A program made the position numbers and the translations under genes. A stretch of DNA of 64,000 nucleotides, taken from Candidatus Neomarinimicrobiota bacterium. Its GTDB lineage: Bacteria > Fidelibacterota > SORT01. Shown piece after piece: positions 46,528 to 56,391 of the stretch. Numbering within the stretch: the first letter of the stretch is position 1; each line of letters opens with the position of its first letter. The notes beneath the pieces were generated by a model. It was given only the letters and a program-made list of their open reading frames with translations, was not told where the DNA came from and made no database searches. The DNA lies in assembly GCA_022573815.1 (NCBI GenBank), contig JACZTG010000004.1, positions 62,001-126,000 on the forward strand, written 5' to 3'.

Positions 46528-49143
46528 TTACTTCTTCTTTATTAATTTAGCCAACACGAATTTAGCCTGTTTTATAGATTTATCAAGTAATTCAGGTCGT
46601 TTCCCACCGGCGGTTGCCATATGGTCGCTTCCACCCCCGCCGCCTTCTATCATTGAGCTAAGTTCTTTTACAATGGAATTTGCGCTCACACCATATTTCT
46701 TAATTACATCTTTTGAGGCAATGACCACAAGCTGCGCTTTACCTTTTATCTCTGCCCCGAGAACCCCAACTCCGCTATCCATTTTATCTCTTAGTTTATC
46801 GGCGATCTGTTTCATCTCTTCTATAGAGGATGATTTAATTATTTTTGCCACAAGTTTGATACCGTCTACCTCTATGGCAGACTTAAGCCATGCATCCAAT
46901 TCAAGAGATTTAGAAGAAACCGCGGAAGTCTTCAGTTTTTTCTCTAATTTTTTGTTCGCATCGGAAAGTACTTTAACTCTCGCAGGTATCGAATCTCCTT
47001 TGACTGACAGAAGTTCTTCAATTTCGGATAAAACTGATTGATTATTCTGAAAATACTTTATCGCTCCTTCACCTGTAACTGCCTCTAATCTTCGGACTCC
47101 TGATGACACACTTGATTCCTGCGTTATAGCAAATAGACCGATATCGCCGGTTCTGTTAACATGCGTACCTCCGCATAGTTCTTTGCTAAAATCGCCCACC
47201 TCAACCATTCGAACTTCATCACCGTATTTTTCACCGAACAGTGCCATGGCACCGGCTTTTTTTGCTTCATTAAATGTTGTGATGGTCGTATTCAATTTGA
47301 TATTCTCTCTGATTTTATCATTGACAATCTTTTCTATTTCCTTCAATTGTTTTATAGTCGGTTTTTCAAAATGTGTATAATCAAACCTTAATCTGTCAGC
47401 ATCAACAAGAGAACCGGCTTGCCGCACGTGATCTCCTAATACCTCTCTTAATGCGGCATGCATAAGATGAGTAGCAGTATGATTCGGAAGGATGTTTTTC
47501 CTACGCTCACTCGTGACGGAAGCCTTAATATTCATACCTACTTTGGGTTTACCTTTTATAACTTTACCTATATGAAGATAGTGGGATCCTCCGATTTTTT
47601 GTGTATCCGTAACACTAATTTCCAGAGTATCATTGGTAAGCAGTCCGGTATCGCCTATCTGACCGCCTGATTCCGCATAGTAAGGTGTTGCTTTAAGTAA
47701 AAGACTTATGCTTTTGTTTTTATTGGTAATAATCTGAGTTATCTCACTATCAGCTTCAAGTGTTTCATAACCTAAAAACTGTGTTGCTTCGACTTTAATT
47801 TCTACACCTTCAGGAATGAGACTGTCCACGCTAAATTTTTTCCCGGATCGGCTTCTTTTTCTCTGAACATCCATCTCTTTCTCGAAGGCGTTTATGTCAA
47901 CGCTAAATCCTTTCTCCCTTGCCATTAGTTCAGTAAGGTCTAATGGAAATCCATACGTGTCATACAACTTAAAGGCATCTTCACCGGAAATCAGTGATTT
48001 ATTTTCTTTTTTGGCTTTTTTTAGCGTCTGATTGAAAATTTCGATTCCTCTGTCCACTGTTTCACCAAAACTCTCTTCTTCAGAATGAATCACCTTTTCA
48101 ATGTGTTTAAGATTTTCAGGAAGCTCGGGAAATGTATTTCCCATCATATCGGATAGAGTTGACACTAATTTATAAATAAACGGCGAGTGCATATCGAGAT
48201 TTCTGCCGAACCGTGCTGCTCTCCGTAGTAATCGTCTGAGGACATATCCTCTTCCTTCGTTTGAAGGGAGAACCCCGTCGGCAATGGAAAAACTTAAGGA
48301 ACGTAAGTGGTCGGCTATGACTCTAAAGGATACTTGATCGTCCCCCTCATATTTTTTGCCTGTGAGCGATTCAATCTTTTTAATAATCGGGGTAAAGATA
48401 TCAGTATCATAATTTGATTTCTTCCCCTGAATGAGAGATACAACGCGTTCTAAACCCATTCCGGTATCAACATGTTTTGAGGGCAGTTCCTTCTTTTCTC
48501 CTTTTGAATTCCGATTATACTGAATAAAAACCAAATTCCATATTTCCAGGTAATCAGGATCATCAGAGTTAATCTTATCGGCAGATTGATTATTGATATC
48601 CTCGCCAATATAGTAGTGTATCTCCGAACAAGGTCCGCACGGACCGGTATCTCCCATCTCCCAAAAATTATCCTTGTCGCCAAACATTAAAACCTTTTCG
48701 GCTTTGATTGGAGTAACCTCAGTCCATAATTTTTTTGCCTCATCATCACTGTCATGAACTGTTGCCCATATCCGCTCCCCATCCAATCCCCAAATCTTCG
48801 TGAGGAGTTCCCAAGCCCATTCGATCGCTTCCTTCTTATAGTAGTCACCAAATGACCAATTCCCGAGCATTTCAAAAAAAGTATGATGTGATGTATCAAC
48901 TCCTACATCTTCAAGGTCGTTATGCTTTCCGCTTACCCTGATGCATTTTTGGGTGTCAACTACCCGAATATATTTGGATTTTTCCGTACCAATAAAGATA
49001 TTTTTAAACTGGTTCATTCCCGCGTTGATGAACAATAATGTCGGATCGTCAGCCGGTACTACAGGAGTCGAAGGAACAATTTCATGTTCCTTATCTTTGA
49101 AATATTGTAGAAATTCCTCTCTTATTTCGTTTGCCGTTTTCAT
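46528..49143 (-). CDS. alaS: Alanyl-tRNA synthetase
   Basis: 871 aa, full length. Class II motifs at the N-terminus (VVPADDPTLLFINAGMNQF, GRGYVLRRLLRRAARFGR), the editing domain with HTATHLMHAAL and CGGTHVNRTGDIG (zinc ligands), and the C-terminal DHH-associated C-Ala domain ending in GGGGGSDHMATAGGK. It charges tRNA-Ala; the tRNA-Ala(CGC) gene at 61666-61738 has the G3:U70 pair it recognises. Directly abuts recX (stop 49144). Confidence 0.97.
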   Translation of the reverse strand: MKTANEIREEFLQYFKDKEHEIVPSTPVVPADDPTLLFINAGMNQFKNIFIGTEKSKYIRVVDTQKCIRVSGKHNDLEDVGVDTSHHTFFEMLGNWSFGDYYKKEAIEWAWELLTKIWGLDGERIWATVHDSDDEAKKLWTEVTPIKAEKVLMFGDKDNFWEMGDTGPCGPCSEIHYYIGEDINNQSADKINSDDPDYLEIWNLVFIQYNRNSKGEKKELPSKHVDTGMGLERVVSLIQGKKSNYDTDIFTPIIKKIESLTGKKYEGDDQVSFRVIADHLRSLSFSIADGVLPSNEGRGYVLRRLLRRAARFGRNLDMHSPFIYKLVSTLSDMMGNTFPELPENLKHIEKVIHSEEESFGETVDRGIEIFNQTLKKAKKENKSLISGEDAFKLYDTYGFPLDLTELMAREKGFSVDINAFEKEMDVQRKRSRSGKKFSVDSLIPEGVEIKVEATQFLGYETLEADSEITQIITNKNKSISLLLKATPYYAESGGQIGDTGLLTNDTLEISVTDTQKIGGSHYLHIGKVIKGKPKVGMNIKASVTSERRKNILPNHTATHLMHAALREVLGDHVRQAGSLVDADRLRFDYTHFEKPTIKQLKEIEKIVNDKIRENIKLNTTITTFNEAKKAGAMALFGEKYGDEVRMVEVGDFSKELCGGTHVNRTGDIGLFAITQESSVSSGVRRLEAVTGEGAIKYFQNNQSVLSEIEELLSVKGDSIPARVKVLSDANKKLEKKLKTSAVSSKSLELDAWLKSAIEVDGIKLVAKIIKSSSIEEMKQIADKLRDKMDSGVGVLGAEIKGKAQLVVIASKDVIKKYGVSANSIVKELSSMIEGGGGGSDHMATAGGKRPELLDKSIKQAKFVLAKLIKKK

Positions 49144-49677
49144 CTAATCAATTGATAATGTTTCAATATCTGCGATAGCTTCCCGAATAACGTCCCATCT
49201 GTATCCCCGTCTTTTCAGAAAATCGACATGCTTTTTCGTTTCTTTTGCGTTCACTTCAGAATCGCTTTTTATTCTCTTTGAGAGCAAAGTCCTTATTAAG
49301 TCATATTGACTGTATTTTTCATATATCTTGTCAATAGTTATCTCAAGTATTTCTTTATCTATACCCTTTAAAGTAAGCTCATACCGTAATTTATCAGGTC
49401 CCCACGATCTTGCTTCTACCTTACTTCTCGAAAAAAGCATTGCGAATTTTTCATCGTCCAAGAGATCTGATTGCAAAAGGATATGAATTACCTTTTTAAT
49501 AATTTCAGGCTCATACCCTTTTTTGTGCAATTTATCTATCATCTCTTTAACAGAACGGTCGCGATGGCTTAGAAATACCAAAGCACTATCCTTCGCCTTA
49601 GCAAGAGGATTAAAATTCAGATTTGATTGATTTGTATATTTCACAGTTTGGTACGATTCACCGGTCTTAGTTGGCAA
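49144..49677 (-). CDS. recX: Regulatory protein RecX
   Basis: 177 aa, three-helix repeats of the RecX type (ALVFLSHRDRSVKEMIDKLHKKG, DDEKFAMLFSRSKVEARSWG, KHVDFLKRRGYRWDVIREAI). It inhibits RecA filaments. Directly follows recA with no gap and is followed by alaS with no gap, an order (recA-recX-alaS) also found in E. coli and many others. Confidence 0.93.
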   Translation of the reverse strand: MPTKTGESYQTVKYTNQSNLNFNPLAKAKDSALVFLSHRDRSVKEMIDKLHKKGYEPEIIKKVIHILLQSDLLDDEKFAMLFSRSKVEARSWGPDKLRYELTLKGIDKEILEITIDKIYEKYSQYDLIRTLLSKRIKSDSEVNAKETKKHVDFLKRRGYRWDVIREAIADIETLSID

Positions 49678-50748
49678 TTATTCTTTCTCGGCATCTTCTT
49701 TCGTGTCAACTTCTTTGGAATTATCTTTTTTATCCGGCTCAGCACCAGGAATAATTCCAAGATGAACTTTAACTTTTTGTTCTAACTCTTTCATCACATC
49801 TTTATTGTCATGTAAGTATATTTTGGTGTTCTCTCTACCCTGACCGAGTCTTTCGTCACCATATGAATACCAGCTGCCCATTTTGTTAATAAATCCGGCT
49901 TCTAAAGCCAAATCAAGAATATCCGCTTCATATGAAATTCCTAAGCCGTACATAATATCAAGCTCTACCTCCCTGAATGGAGGCGCCATTTTATTCTTCA
50001 CGATTTTCACTCTAACTCTATTACCTACAGAAACCGAGCCTTCTTTTATGGCGCCTATTCGCCTTATATCCATCCTTACCGAAGCATAAAATTTTAACGC
50101 ACGACCGCCTGTAGTCGTCTCCGGGTTTCCGAACATAACACCGATTTTCTCTCGTATTTGGTTGATAAAGATAACACAAGTGTTAGATTTTTTTATGACG
50201 GCAGCCAGTTTTCTCAGTGCCTGAGACATAAGGCGGGCTTGAAGTCCCATATGAGACATTCCCATTTCCCCCTCAAGTTCGGCACGTGGAACCAGCGCTG
50301 CCACAGAGTCTATGACGATGGTATCAATCGCGTTGCTTCTAACAAGCGTTTCTGTAATTTCCAAAGCCTGTTCACCCGAATCAGGCTGTGAAAGCAAAAG
50401 TTCATCGGTTACAACACCCAATTTTCGGGCATAACGAGCGTCTAATGCATGTTCGGCATCAATAAACGCTACTTTACCGCCCAACTTTTGTGACTCCGCT
50501 AATATATGAAGGCTTAACGTAGTTTTACCCGATGCTTCCGGTCCATATATTTCCACGACTCTTCCCCGAGGTACGCCGCCGATTCCCAAAGCGGCATCAA
50601 GAGAAAGTGCTCCGGTTGGAATAGAATCTACTTTAAACATTGCGGCATCATCACCAAGTAACATTATAGAACCTTTACCAAATTGTTTATCTATGTGAGC
50701 CATTGCCAGCTCGACTGCTTTCGCTTTAGCCTCATCTGATTTTGCCAT
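49678..50748 (-). CDS. recA: Recombinase RecA
   Basis: 356 aa. Walker [10 protein letters not shown] (69-77), the MAW-like [22 protein letters not shown] loop and the acidic C-terminal tail ([20 protein letters not shown]) are normal RecA. It forms filaments on single-stranded DNA, drives recombination and promotes LexA cleavage. It lies 9 bases after thpR, without a separate promoter region; I see no LexA box of a known type upstream of thpR. Confidence 0.98.
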   Translation of the reverse strand: MAKSDEAKAKAVELAMAHIDKQFGKGSIMLLGDDAAMFKVDSIPTGALSLDAALGIGGVPRGRVVEIYGPEASGKTTLSLHILAESQKLGGKVAFIDAEHALDARYARKLGVVTDELLLSQPDSGEQALEITETLVRSNAIDTIVIDSVAALVPRAELEGEMGMSHMGLQARLMSQALRKLAAVIKKSNTCVIFINQIREKIGVMFGNPETTTGGRALKFYASVRMDIRRIGAIKEGSVSVGNRVRVKIVKNKMAPPFREVELDIMYGLGISYEADILDLALEAGFINKMGSWYSYGDERLGQGRENTKIYLHDNKDVMKELEQKVKVHLGIIPGAEPDKKDNSKEVDTKEDAEKE

Positions 50749-50757
50749 TAAAATCTC

Positions 50758-51321
50758 CTAATTATAAAAATGGACAGTGTGTAAATTCGTATAGTTAGCC
50801 CCTGTGGGCTTTAAATCACTTTTTACTACATTCAGTTTTTTTATCTTAAATGCTGTTTGGTCTATTTTTATTCCATTTACTTCTGAAATAAATAGTTTTT
50901 TATCTGTCAATTTCTTTATGCGGCCAATAGTAATATGCGGTTTGAAATATCTTTTCTCAATCTCAAACCCGCTGGCCGTGAGGTAATAATCACATCTCTC
51001 AGCCACCTGTCTTAATTCTTCAACTTCACCACCAATTCCGACCCAAATAACAGTTGGATTATATTTATCAGAAAACATCCCCAATTCTGTCAGGGATAAA
51101 TTGAGACAACGCGCATTCTCGGCTACTTTATTCATCGCTTCAAATATTTTATTATGATTATTATCATCAATCTCACCTAAGAACCGTAGAGTAAGATGAA
51201 TATTTTCATTTTTTATCCAGTTCAGTTCAGCACCTTTATTTGTAAGCTGTTTTTGAATAATAGTGATTTGGTTCCTTATGACATCCGAAATTTCAAGGGC
51301 TATAAATGTCCTAATATTCAT
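50758..51321 (-). CDS. thpR: RNA 2',3'-cyclic phosphodiesterase (2H family)
   Basis: 2H-phosphoesterase of the LigT/ThpR family, acting on cyclic phosphate ends of RNA. The two HxTx motifs are HLTLRF and HITIGR. ATG at 51321 gives 187 aa beginning MNIRTFIALEIS, the normal family start; an in-frame start at 51417 would add 32 hydrophobic residues with no family support. In several groups thpR accompanies cinA-recA; here cinA is at 56392-57630 instead. Confidence 0.9.
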   Translation of the reverse strand: MNIRTFIALEISDVIRNQITIIQKQLTNKGAELNWIKNENIHLTLRFLGEIDDNNHNKIFEAMNKVAENARCLNLSLTELGMFSDKYNPTVIWVGIGGEVEELRQVAERCDYYLTASGFEIEKRYFKPHITIGRIKKLTDKKLFISEVNGIKIDQTAFKIKKLNVVKSDLKPTGANYTNLHTVHFYN

Positions 51322-51392
51322 ATCAATACAAACCTTTAATCTATATAAAATCGTTCTGTTAAGCAAAAGAAAACGGTGATAGAAAGTTATTA

Positions 51393-51414
51393 TTTTATAT
51401 AGTAAGATATAAAA
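51393..51414. repeat. Inverted repeat in the thpR/CsgG-PEGA intergenic region
   Basis: TTTTATAT (51393-51400) and ATATAAAA (51407-51414) flank AGTAAG in the 191-base divergent intergenic region (51322-51512). It could be part of a promoter or operator, but AT-rich inverted repeats of 8 bases are common by chance. A TTGACA at 51457-51462 points toward the 51513 gene but has no good -10. Confidence 0.3.
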
Positions 51415-51512
51415 CACCGGAATCAGAATAAACGTTTGATGACTTGACTTTGCATGTTGACAAAAATAACTTTTTCGCTAAACCACTATTGATTGGATAG
51501 CAGATTAAAATA

Positions 51513-52910
51513 ATGTTAAGAATCGTTACAATGTCGGTCATTCTCATTTCACTTGTAGCCGGGAATTTAACCGCACAACAAAAAAGTAGTAATCCTCAAG
51601 AGGTAACAATAATATCGAGCACTCAACGATTGGCGGTATATCCGTTGAGTATGGATGAAATCAGCCGGAGAAACCGTTCTCGAATCAGAACTAAATTTCA
51701 AACTATACTTAGAAAGAGGAGTAATTATTATGTCCTGGGACCCGATCAGGTCAAGATAATACTGCAAAGTCAGGGTCTAAACACCAAATCAACTTGTGTG
51801 AATATTGAATGTCTTGCTAATTTTGGAAAAAACGTCGAAGTGGATTTTGCTATTGGTGGAGAAATCAAGATCGTCCCAAATGGTTTAAGTATTTACTTGA
51901 TTCTTGTAAGTTCGAGTCAATCCAAACAAATGAATTCGATTTCTAAAACGATTAGAGGAGATTTAACTCATTTAATAAATAATGAAATTCCTCCTCTGAT
52001 CGATGACCTGCTTGATGAAGCAAAAAACCAACAGTCCGCCTCGCTTACAGTGAAAAGTGATGCGGACAGCTCTGCCGTCTATGTGGACGGTATTTTAGTC
52101 GGCAAGACTCCATTTTCCACGTCAAATATCAGCTTTGGCAGACATTCAATCAGAGTGGTAAACAGAAAAGAATTTAAGGAGAGAGTTGAGAAAATCTACA
52201 TTACTTTGAACGAACCCGAAGCTATAGTAGTTGTTAATTTTAGATTTAAATTGGGCAAGCTTTACATTTCCGGCTTACCATACGGCGCTCATTTGACTAT
52301 CAACGATATTTCTCTTGGAGAGATTCCCTATAAGGATACCAGAGTATTTTGGGGCGAATATAATGTTACCGCCGGTCATATCGGCTACTATGATAAAACT
52401 GTCATAACAGATGTTGCCAGTTATGATCCAATGCATATCGAAATAGTGCTTGAGCGTAAATCAAAATATCTCGCAGCCTTTTACTCATTTGTAATACCCG
52501 GTATGGGTCAGACATATTCCGAACATTGGAAAAGAGCGGCATTTTTCCCTATAGCCACATCTTCCGCAATTGTAGCAAGCGTCTATATGGACCGCCTATA
52601 TGCCGGCGCTCTTAAAAAATATGAGTTCAGAAGAGACAAGTATATTGAATCACTGAATGTTGATAGTCAAATTGACATTAACAGGACACGCATGGATGCA
52701 GCACTCGATGATGCGAACAACAAAAGAAGAATTGGTTTTATTGCGATGGGAGTAACAAGCGCGTTATGGTTTATTAGTGTCGCTGACGCATTCCTTACTT
52801 TTCCACCCGCTATTAGAGACCCTTGGGAATCCGAGAAGGCAAAATTTCCTTCATTAAGTTATTCTCCACAGAGCGAAGCGTTATTATTATCTTGGGATGC
52901 TCGGTTTTAG
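51513..52910 (+). CDS. CsgG-like/PEGA/DUF5683 envelope protein
   Basis: 465 aa. A signal peptide (MLRIVTMSVILISLVAGNLTAQ) is followed by a CsgG/TolB-N-like domain (RLAVYPLSMDEISRRN, VLGPDQVKIILQSQGL, about 30-170), then two PEGA repeats (about 180-320: SAVYVDGILVGKTPF, AHLTINDISLGEIPY), and a DUF5683 C-terminal module with two membrane segments (FYSFVIPGMGQTYSEHWKRA). The architecture suggests a periplasmic domain tethered to a membrane. No function is assigned. It heads a plus-strand cluster with a cohesin-like lipoprotein and a T9SS-tagged protein. Confidence 0.78.
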   Translation: MLRIVTMSVILISLVAGNLTAQQKSSNPQEVTIISSTQRLAVYPLSMDEISRRNRSRIRTKFQTILRKRSNYYVLGPDQVKIILQSQGLNTKSTCVNIECLANFGKNVEVDFAIGGEIKIVPNGLSIYLILVSSSQSKQMNSISKTIRGDLTHLINNEIPPLIDDLLDEAKNQQSASLTVKSDADSSAVYVDGILVGKTPFSTSNISFGRHSIRVVNRKEFKERVEKIYITLNEPEAIVVVNFRFKLGKLYISGLPYGAHLTINDISLGEIPYKDTRVFWGEYNVTAGHIGYYDKTVITDVASYDPMHIEIVLERKSKYLAAFYSFVIPGMGQTYSEHWKRAAFFPIATSSAIVASVYMDRLYAGALKKYEFRRDKYIESLNVDSQIDINRTRMDAALDDANNKRRIGFIAMGVTSALWFISVADAFLTFPPAIRDPWESEKAKFPSLSYSPQSEALLLSWDARF

Positions 52911-52912
52911 TT

Positions 52913-53779
52913 ATGAAAAAGTCTATTATTTTCATTTTAATGGCATTGTTTATCAGTTGTTCGTTAGTAGAAGATGCGCCTGACGCTACCGATTATGCAA
53001 ACGTTTGGGACCCAAGTTCACAATTCTATAAACCGCCAAAAACACTGTTTATCCAAAAACCGGCATTGATAATAAATGAGCATACCACAACTTTCAGCTG
53101 GAGCTCCACCCGTTCCGGCTCGCCGAAAGGTACTGCCATTGATACCTCTGAATATGTTAATATCGCCTGGTCGTTTAAATTAAACAACCAAGAGTTCAGC
53201 GCCGTATCTACTTCCCGGGAAACAACGTTTACCTTTCTCACTGATACGCTTAATATCTTTGAGATTAAAACCCATTATCCAAATGGTGAAGTCGAGAATC
53301 CTTCTACAATTTATGAATTTCGAGTAGATGAAATTGATGGTTCCTCTTTGCGATTTCACCCAAGAAAAAAAACTAATGTCAGTGTAGGAATTGCTTTTGA
53401 AATGGAAATTTATGCCGAAGAGGTCAAAAACCTCACCGGCGCAAAAATTGTCCTTCAATATGATCCCGATTCGCTAAGTATCGAAAGCGTATCAGCTCCC
53501 TTGGACTCTGAATTCATAATGGCCGAAAATGGCGGAACGATACTGTTTATGACTCCTGAAATCTCAAATAGTCTTGGAATTGTTACACTGAATATGGCAG
53601 TCGCCGGAGGTACGCCTTTTAGCGTTGATGGTACCGGTAAATTAGCCATAATCAGAGTTGTTCCGCTTCTACCGGGATTATCTACAATCAAATTCACCGA
53701 TGGATCTATTTTCAGGAATTCTGATAATAATAATGTCGCCATATCCCGTAGAGTGGATGGAATAATCATTGCTGAATAA
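52913..53779 (+). CDS. Cohesin-like lipoprotein
   Basis: 288 aa from ATG at 52913 (3 bases after the previous stop); the frame is open from 52823 but that part lies inside the previous gene. A signal peptide with FIS-Cys16 suggests a lipoprotein. Residues about 35-130 look like an Ig/FN3-type region (WSSTRSGSPKGTAIDT, WSFKLNNQEFSAVS). About 140-285 match the cohesin fold by pattern: SVGIAFEMEIYAEEVKNLTGAKIVLQYDPDSLSI followed by ...GGTPFSVDGTGKLAIIRVVPL. Cohesins bind dockerins. The next gene encodes a dockerin-like segment. The cohesin call is by eye, not search. Confidence 0.72.
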   Translation: MKKSIIFILMALFISCSLVEDAPDATDYANVWDPSSQFYKPPKTLFIQKPALIINEHTTTFSWSSTRSGSPKGTAIDTSEYVNIAWSFKLNNQEFSAVSTSRETTFTFLTDTLNIFEIKTHYPNGEVENPSTIYEFRVDEIDGSSLRFHPRKKTNVSVGIAFEMEIYAEEVKNLTGAKIVLQYDPDSLSIESVSAPLDSEFIMAENGGTILFMTPEISNSLGIVTLNMAVAGGTPFSVDGTGKLAIIRVVPLLPGLSTIKFTDGSIFRNSDNNNVAISRRVDGIIIAE

Positions 53780-56390
53780 AACTAATATCATTCACCTGTT
53801 TTCAGTTTTAGGAATAGTTTTCACATTTAATTCTTTTGCCTTTTCTGTTACTCCCTCAATAATCATAAATTTGGTCGGCGGTGGAGAGTTATCTGGCGAT
53901 GTATCATTTAATTTTATCATTAGTGACGCAGAAAATATCGCTGTTGATTTGAAAGTGGAATATAACATCGGCGGTGATTGGGTGACGGCGACTACAACCG
54001 GTGACATATCAGCGCTATTGCCTCCTGCGTATTCAGGCACTTTTAGTTGGATTTCTCTCACGGACGCCGATGGCATTGACTCCCCTAACACCTTAATTCG
54101 TGTCACTCCATCCGATTCTAGTGGGACAGGAGCTCCGGGTGTGAGTTCTTTTTTCCTTCTTGATAATAACCTCACTCCGAAACTGACTATAGAAACTCCA
54201 TCCGGCGAAAGTTCGGGAGATGTAATTATAACTTATGCGCTTTCTGATCCTGAAGGAGATGATCTTAATATCATCGGAGAATATAATGTTGACGGTACAT
54301 GGCAATTTGCCCTTTCTATACCAAATATAACATCAGCTAATTATTCAGGCGAATTAACGTGGTCGTCTCTCAACGATATTCCCGGTATAGACGAAACTAA
54401 CACATTCTTTAAAATCATTGTGTCCGATAACGATATTGGAGATGCGGCAGCTACTAATGCATTTCATTTAGATAATAATGATATACCCTCCATATTTATC
54501 TCAGGGCCGGTAAACGAATTTCGCGGCGATGCTATTATCAGCTATAATATTTCTGACAATGAAGATGACACATATGGGATAAGAGTGGAATATTCAACCA
54601 ACAACGGTTCTTCCTGGTCCCTGGCGGATGTTACCGGGGATACATCCGGATTAACGTTAAAATCCGGAAATATAACCTGGAATTCATTGCGGGATATTCC
54701 AAGATTTGTAGGCGGTGCATTATTACGACTAATTCCGCACGATAATGACGCAGGTAATCCCGGATCGGTTTCCCTGCTTATGGATAACATCGGCGCACCC
54801 GCGGTTTTTATCAACACCGGATTTCCGTCAGAACTTCAAGGCGATTTTATATTTCAATATCAGATAATAGACGAAGAATCCGATTCCGTTTTTCTTGACG
54901 TTGAATTTAGAAGAAACCCGAATTCGCCCTGGATTGATGCAGACATCACCGGACAATTGGACGAGCTGTTTCCCGGCGGATATAGCGGAACTCTTACCTG
55001 GCATTCCGATTCAATCGGGCAGCTTTCACACGAAGATCGCTTACATGCAGGTTTTAGAATTATGGCAAGAGATAAGAATCCCGGAGGATGGTTCGAGTGG
55101 CCCGATGTCCACGTAGACAACAATGAAATACCCGAAGTAATTTCGGTCAGTTCAATACCAAACACTATCACGGGAAAAATAACAATCCCGATGGAAATAG
55201 CTGACGTAGAAGGCGATACGCTTTCTATTGATGTGCAAATCAGCCGAGACGGGGGTATTACATGGAAATTCGGATCGTCCAATGGAGAATCTTCAGGCCT
55301 CTTACCGACGAATTATACACCGGATTTTATTTGGGATTCTGTGATTGATTTGGGATTTCATCTCGCCGCCGATGTCAGACTTAGATTAGCAGCAAGAGAT
55401 AATGATAGAAGCCCCTTCATAGAAACAAATGATTTTATAGTACATAACAAAGTGGGAGACTTTTCGGGGGATTTGCGTATCGATTTCGATGATATCGCCG
55501 GGTTTCAAAACAGCTGGCTCGCGCAGGACACCATCAGGGAGACCGGCCCCACAACCGGCACTGTTCCAAATTTAGTTGTTCAGAGAGACGGTGTTGTGGA
55601 TTTTGAGGATTTACTCCCCTTTATACAAATGTGGAATTGGTCGTTAGAGGCCAATGGAGGTTCAAGTTCAAAGCCTATTACAGAATTTTCCGGCTCGAAC
55701 GGCTCTCCTGCCCTTCTAATCGAATCAAGAGAGAACGAAGACAGCAGTATTGATGTTTACATCGCTATTCCTGAAACAGAAAATGTCTGGTCGGGACGGA
55801 TACAGTTTTTTTATGATAGCAAAATTAAAATTGCAGACCTATCGCTTACAGATTCTTACGCAGATAACAGGCAGAGTATTTACATAGAACGCATTGAAAA
55901 CTCTATTGGCACAGCAGAGGTCGTTATTGCTCCCATAGACGGATATTCGCTCAGCGACTGGAGAGATCAATTGATCAAATTAAATATTCAATCCAATGCT
56001 TCCGGTTATTCGGGGACATTGACAGTCGCCTATGACTTTAGAGGAAAAGATGGAGAGAAGATAGAATCAGCTGTTCAAGAATTTGAGTTTGAAATCAGGT
56101 CAAACATTCCAAAAGAATATCAACTGCTTAACAATTACCCTAATCCATTTAATCCTTCAACAACTATTGAATTCGATTTAACCGTTCAAGGAGACATTCG
56201 ACTCACAATTTACAATTTATTAGGAGAGGTGGTAAAAACATTCGCTGACCAGGCGCTGGAACCCGGAAGGCACACCATTGTATGGAAAGGTGACTCAAAT
56301 TCAGGTGTTGCAGTTTCTTCGGGTATCTATTTTTATTCGCTTAGAACTGGAAATTTTCATTCGGTCAAGAAGATGCTTCTCGTACGCTAA
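53769..56390 (+). CDS. Secreted multidomain protein with dockerin-like and T9SS sorting domains
   Basis: 873 aa from a TTG start that overlaps the upstream gene by 11 bases; GGA lies 7 bases before it. After a signal peptide come five tandem ~100-residue Ig/FN3-like repeats (each with a DNN-xx-P linker), a dockerin-like pair near 563-625 (GDFSGDLRIDFDDIAGFQNSW and DGVVDFEDLLPFIQMW), a second cohesin-like region at about 640-780, and a C-terminal T9SS type A sorting domain (784-873) with NNYPNPFNPSTTIEF and a final KMLLVR. It should cross the outer membrane by type IX secretion and be anchored or released at the surface. Function unknown. Confidence 0.82.
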   Translation: MLNKTNIIHLFSVLGIVFTFNSFAFSVTPSIIINLVGGGELSGDVSFNFIISDAENIAVDLKVEYNIGGDWVTATTTGDISALLPPAYSGTFSWISLTDADGIDSPNTLIRVTPSDSSGTGAPGVSSFFLLDNNLTPKLTIETPSGESSGDVIITYALSDPEGDDLNIIGEYNVDGTWQFALSIPNITSANYSGELTWSSLNDIPGIDETNTFFKIIVSDNDIGDAAATNAFHLDNNDIPSIFISGPVNEFRGDAIISYNISDNEDDTYGIRVEYSTNNGSSWSLADVTGDTSGLTLKSGNITWNSLRDIPRFVGGALLRLIPHDNDAGNPGSVSLLMDNIGAPAVFINTGFPSELQGDFIFQYQIIDEESDSVFLDVEFRRNPNSPWIDADITGQLDELFPGGYSGTLTWHSDSIGQLSHEDRLHAGFRIMARDKNPGGWFEWPDVHVDNNEIPEVISVSSIPNTITGKITIPMEIADVEGDTLSIDVQISRDGGITWKFGSSNGESSGLLPTNYTPDFIWDSVIDLGFHLAADVRLRLAARDNDRSPFIETNDFIVHNKVGDFSGDLRIDFDDIAGFQNSWLAQDTIRETGPTTGTVPNLVVQRDGVVDFEDLLPFIQMWNWSLEANGGSSSKPITEFSGSNGSPALLIESRENEDSSIDVYIAIPETENVWSGRIQFFYDSKIKIADLSLTDSYADNRQSIYIERIENSIGTAEVVIAPIDGYSLSDWRDQLIKLNIQSNASGYSGTLTVAYDFRGKDGEKIESAVQEFEFEIRSNIPKEYQLLNNYPNPFNPSTTIEFDLTVQGDIRLTIYNLLGEVVKTFADQALEPGRHTIVWKGDSNSGVAVSSGIYFYSLRTGNFHSVKKMLLVR

Positions 56391-56391
56391 C

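Noticed and set aside
46394-47041. Long plus-strand open frame (215 codons) over gcvPB/alaS
   Set aside because: It is antisense to two strongly conserved genes, has no domain and no ribosome-binding site; a coding shadow.
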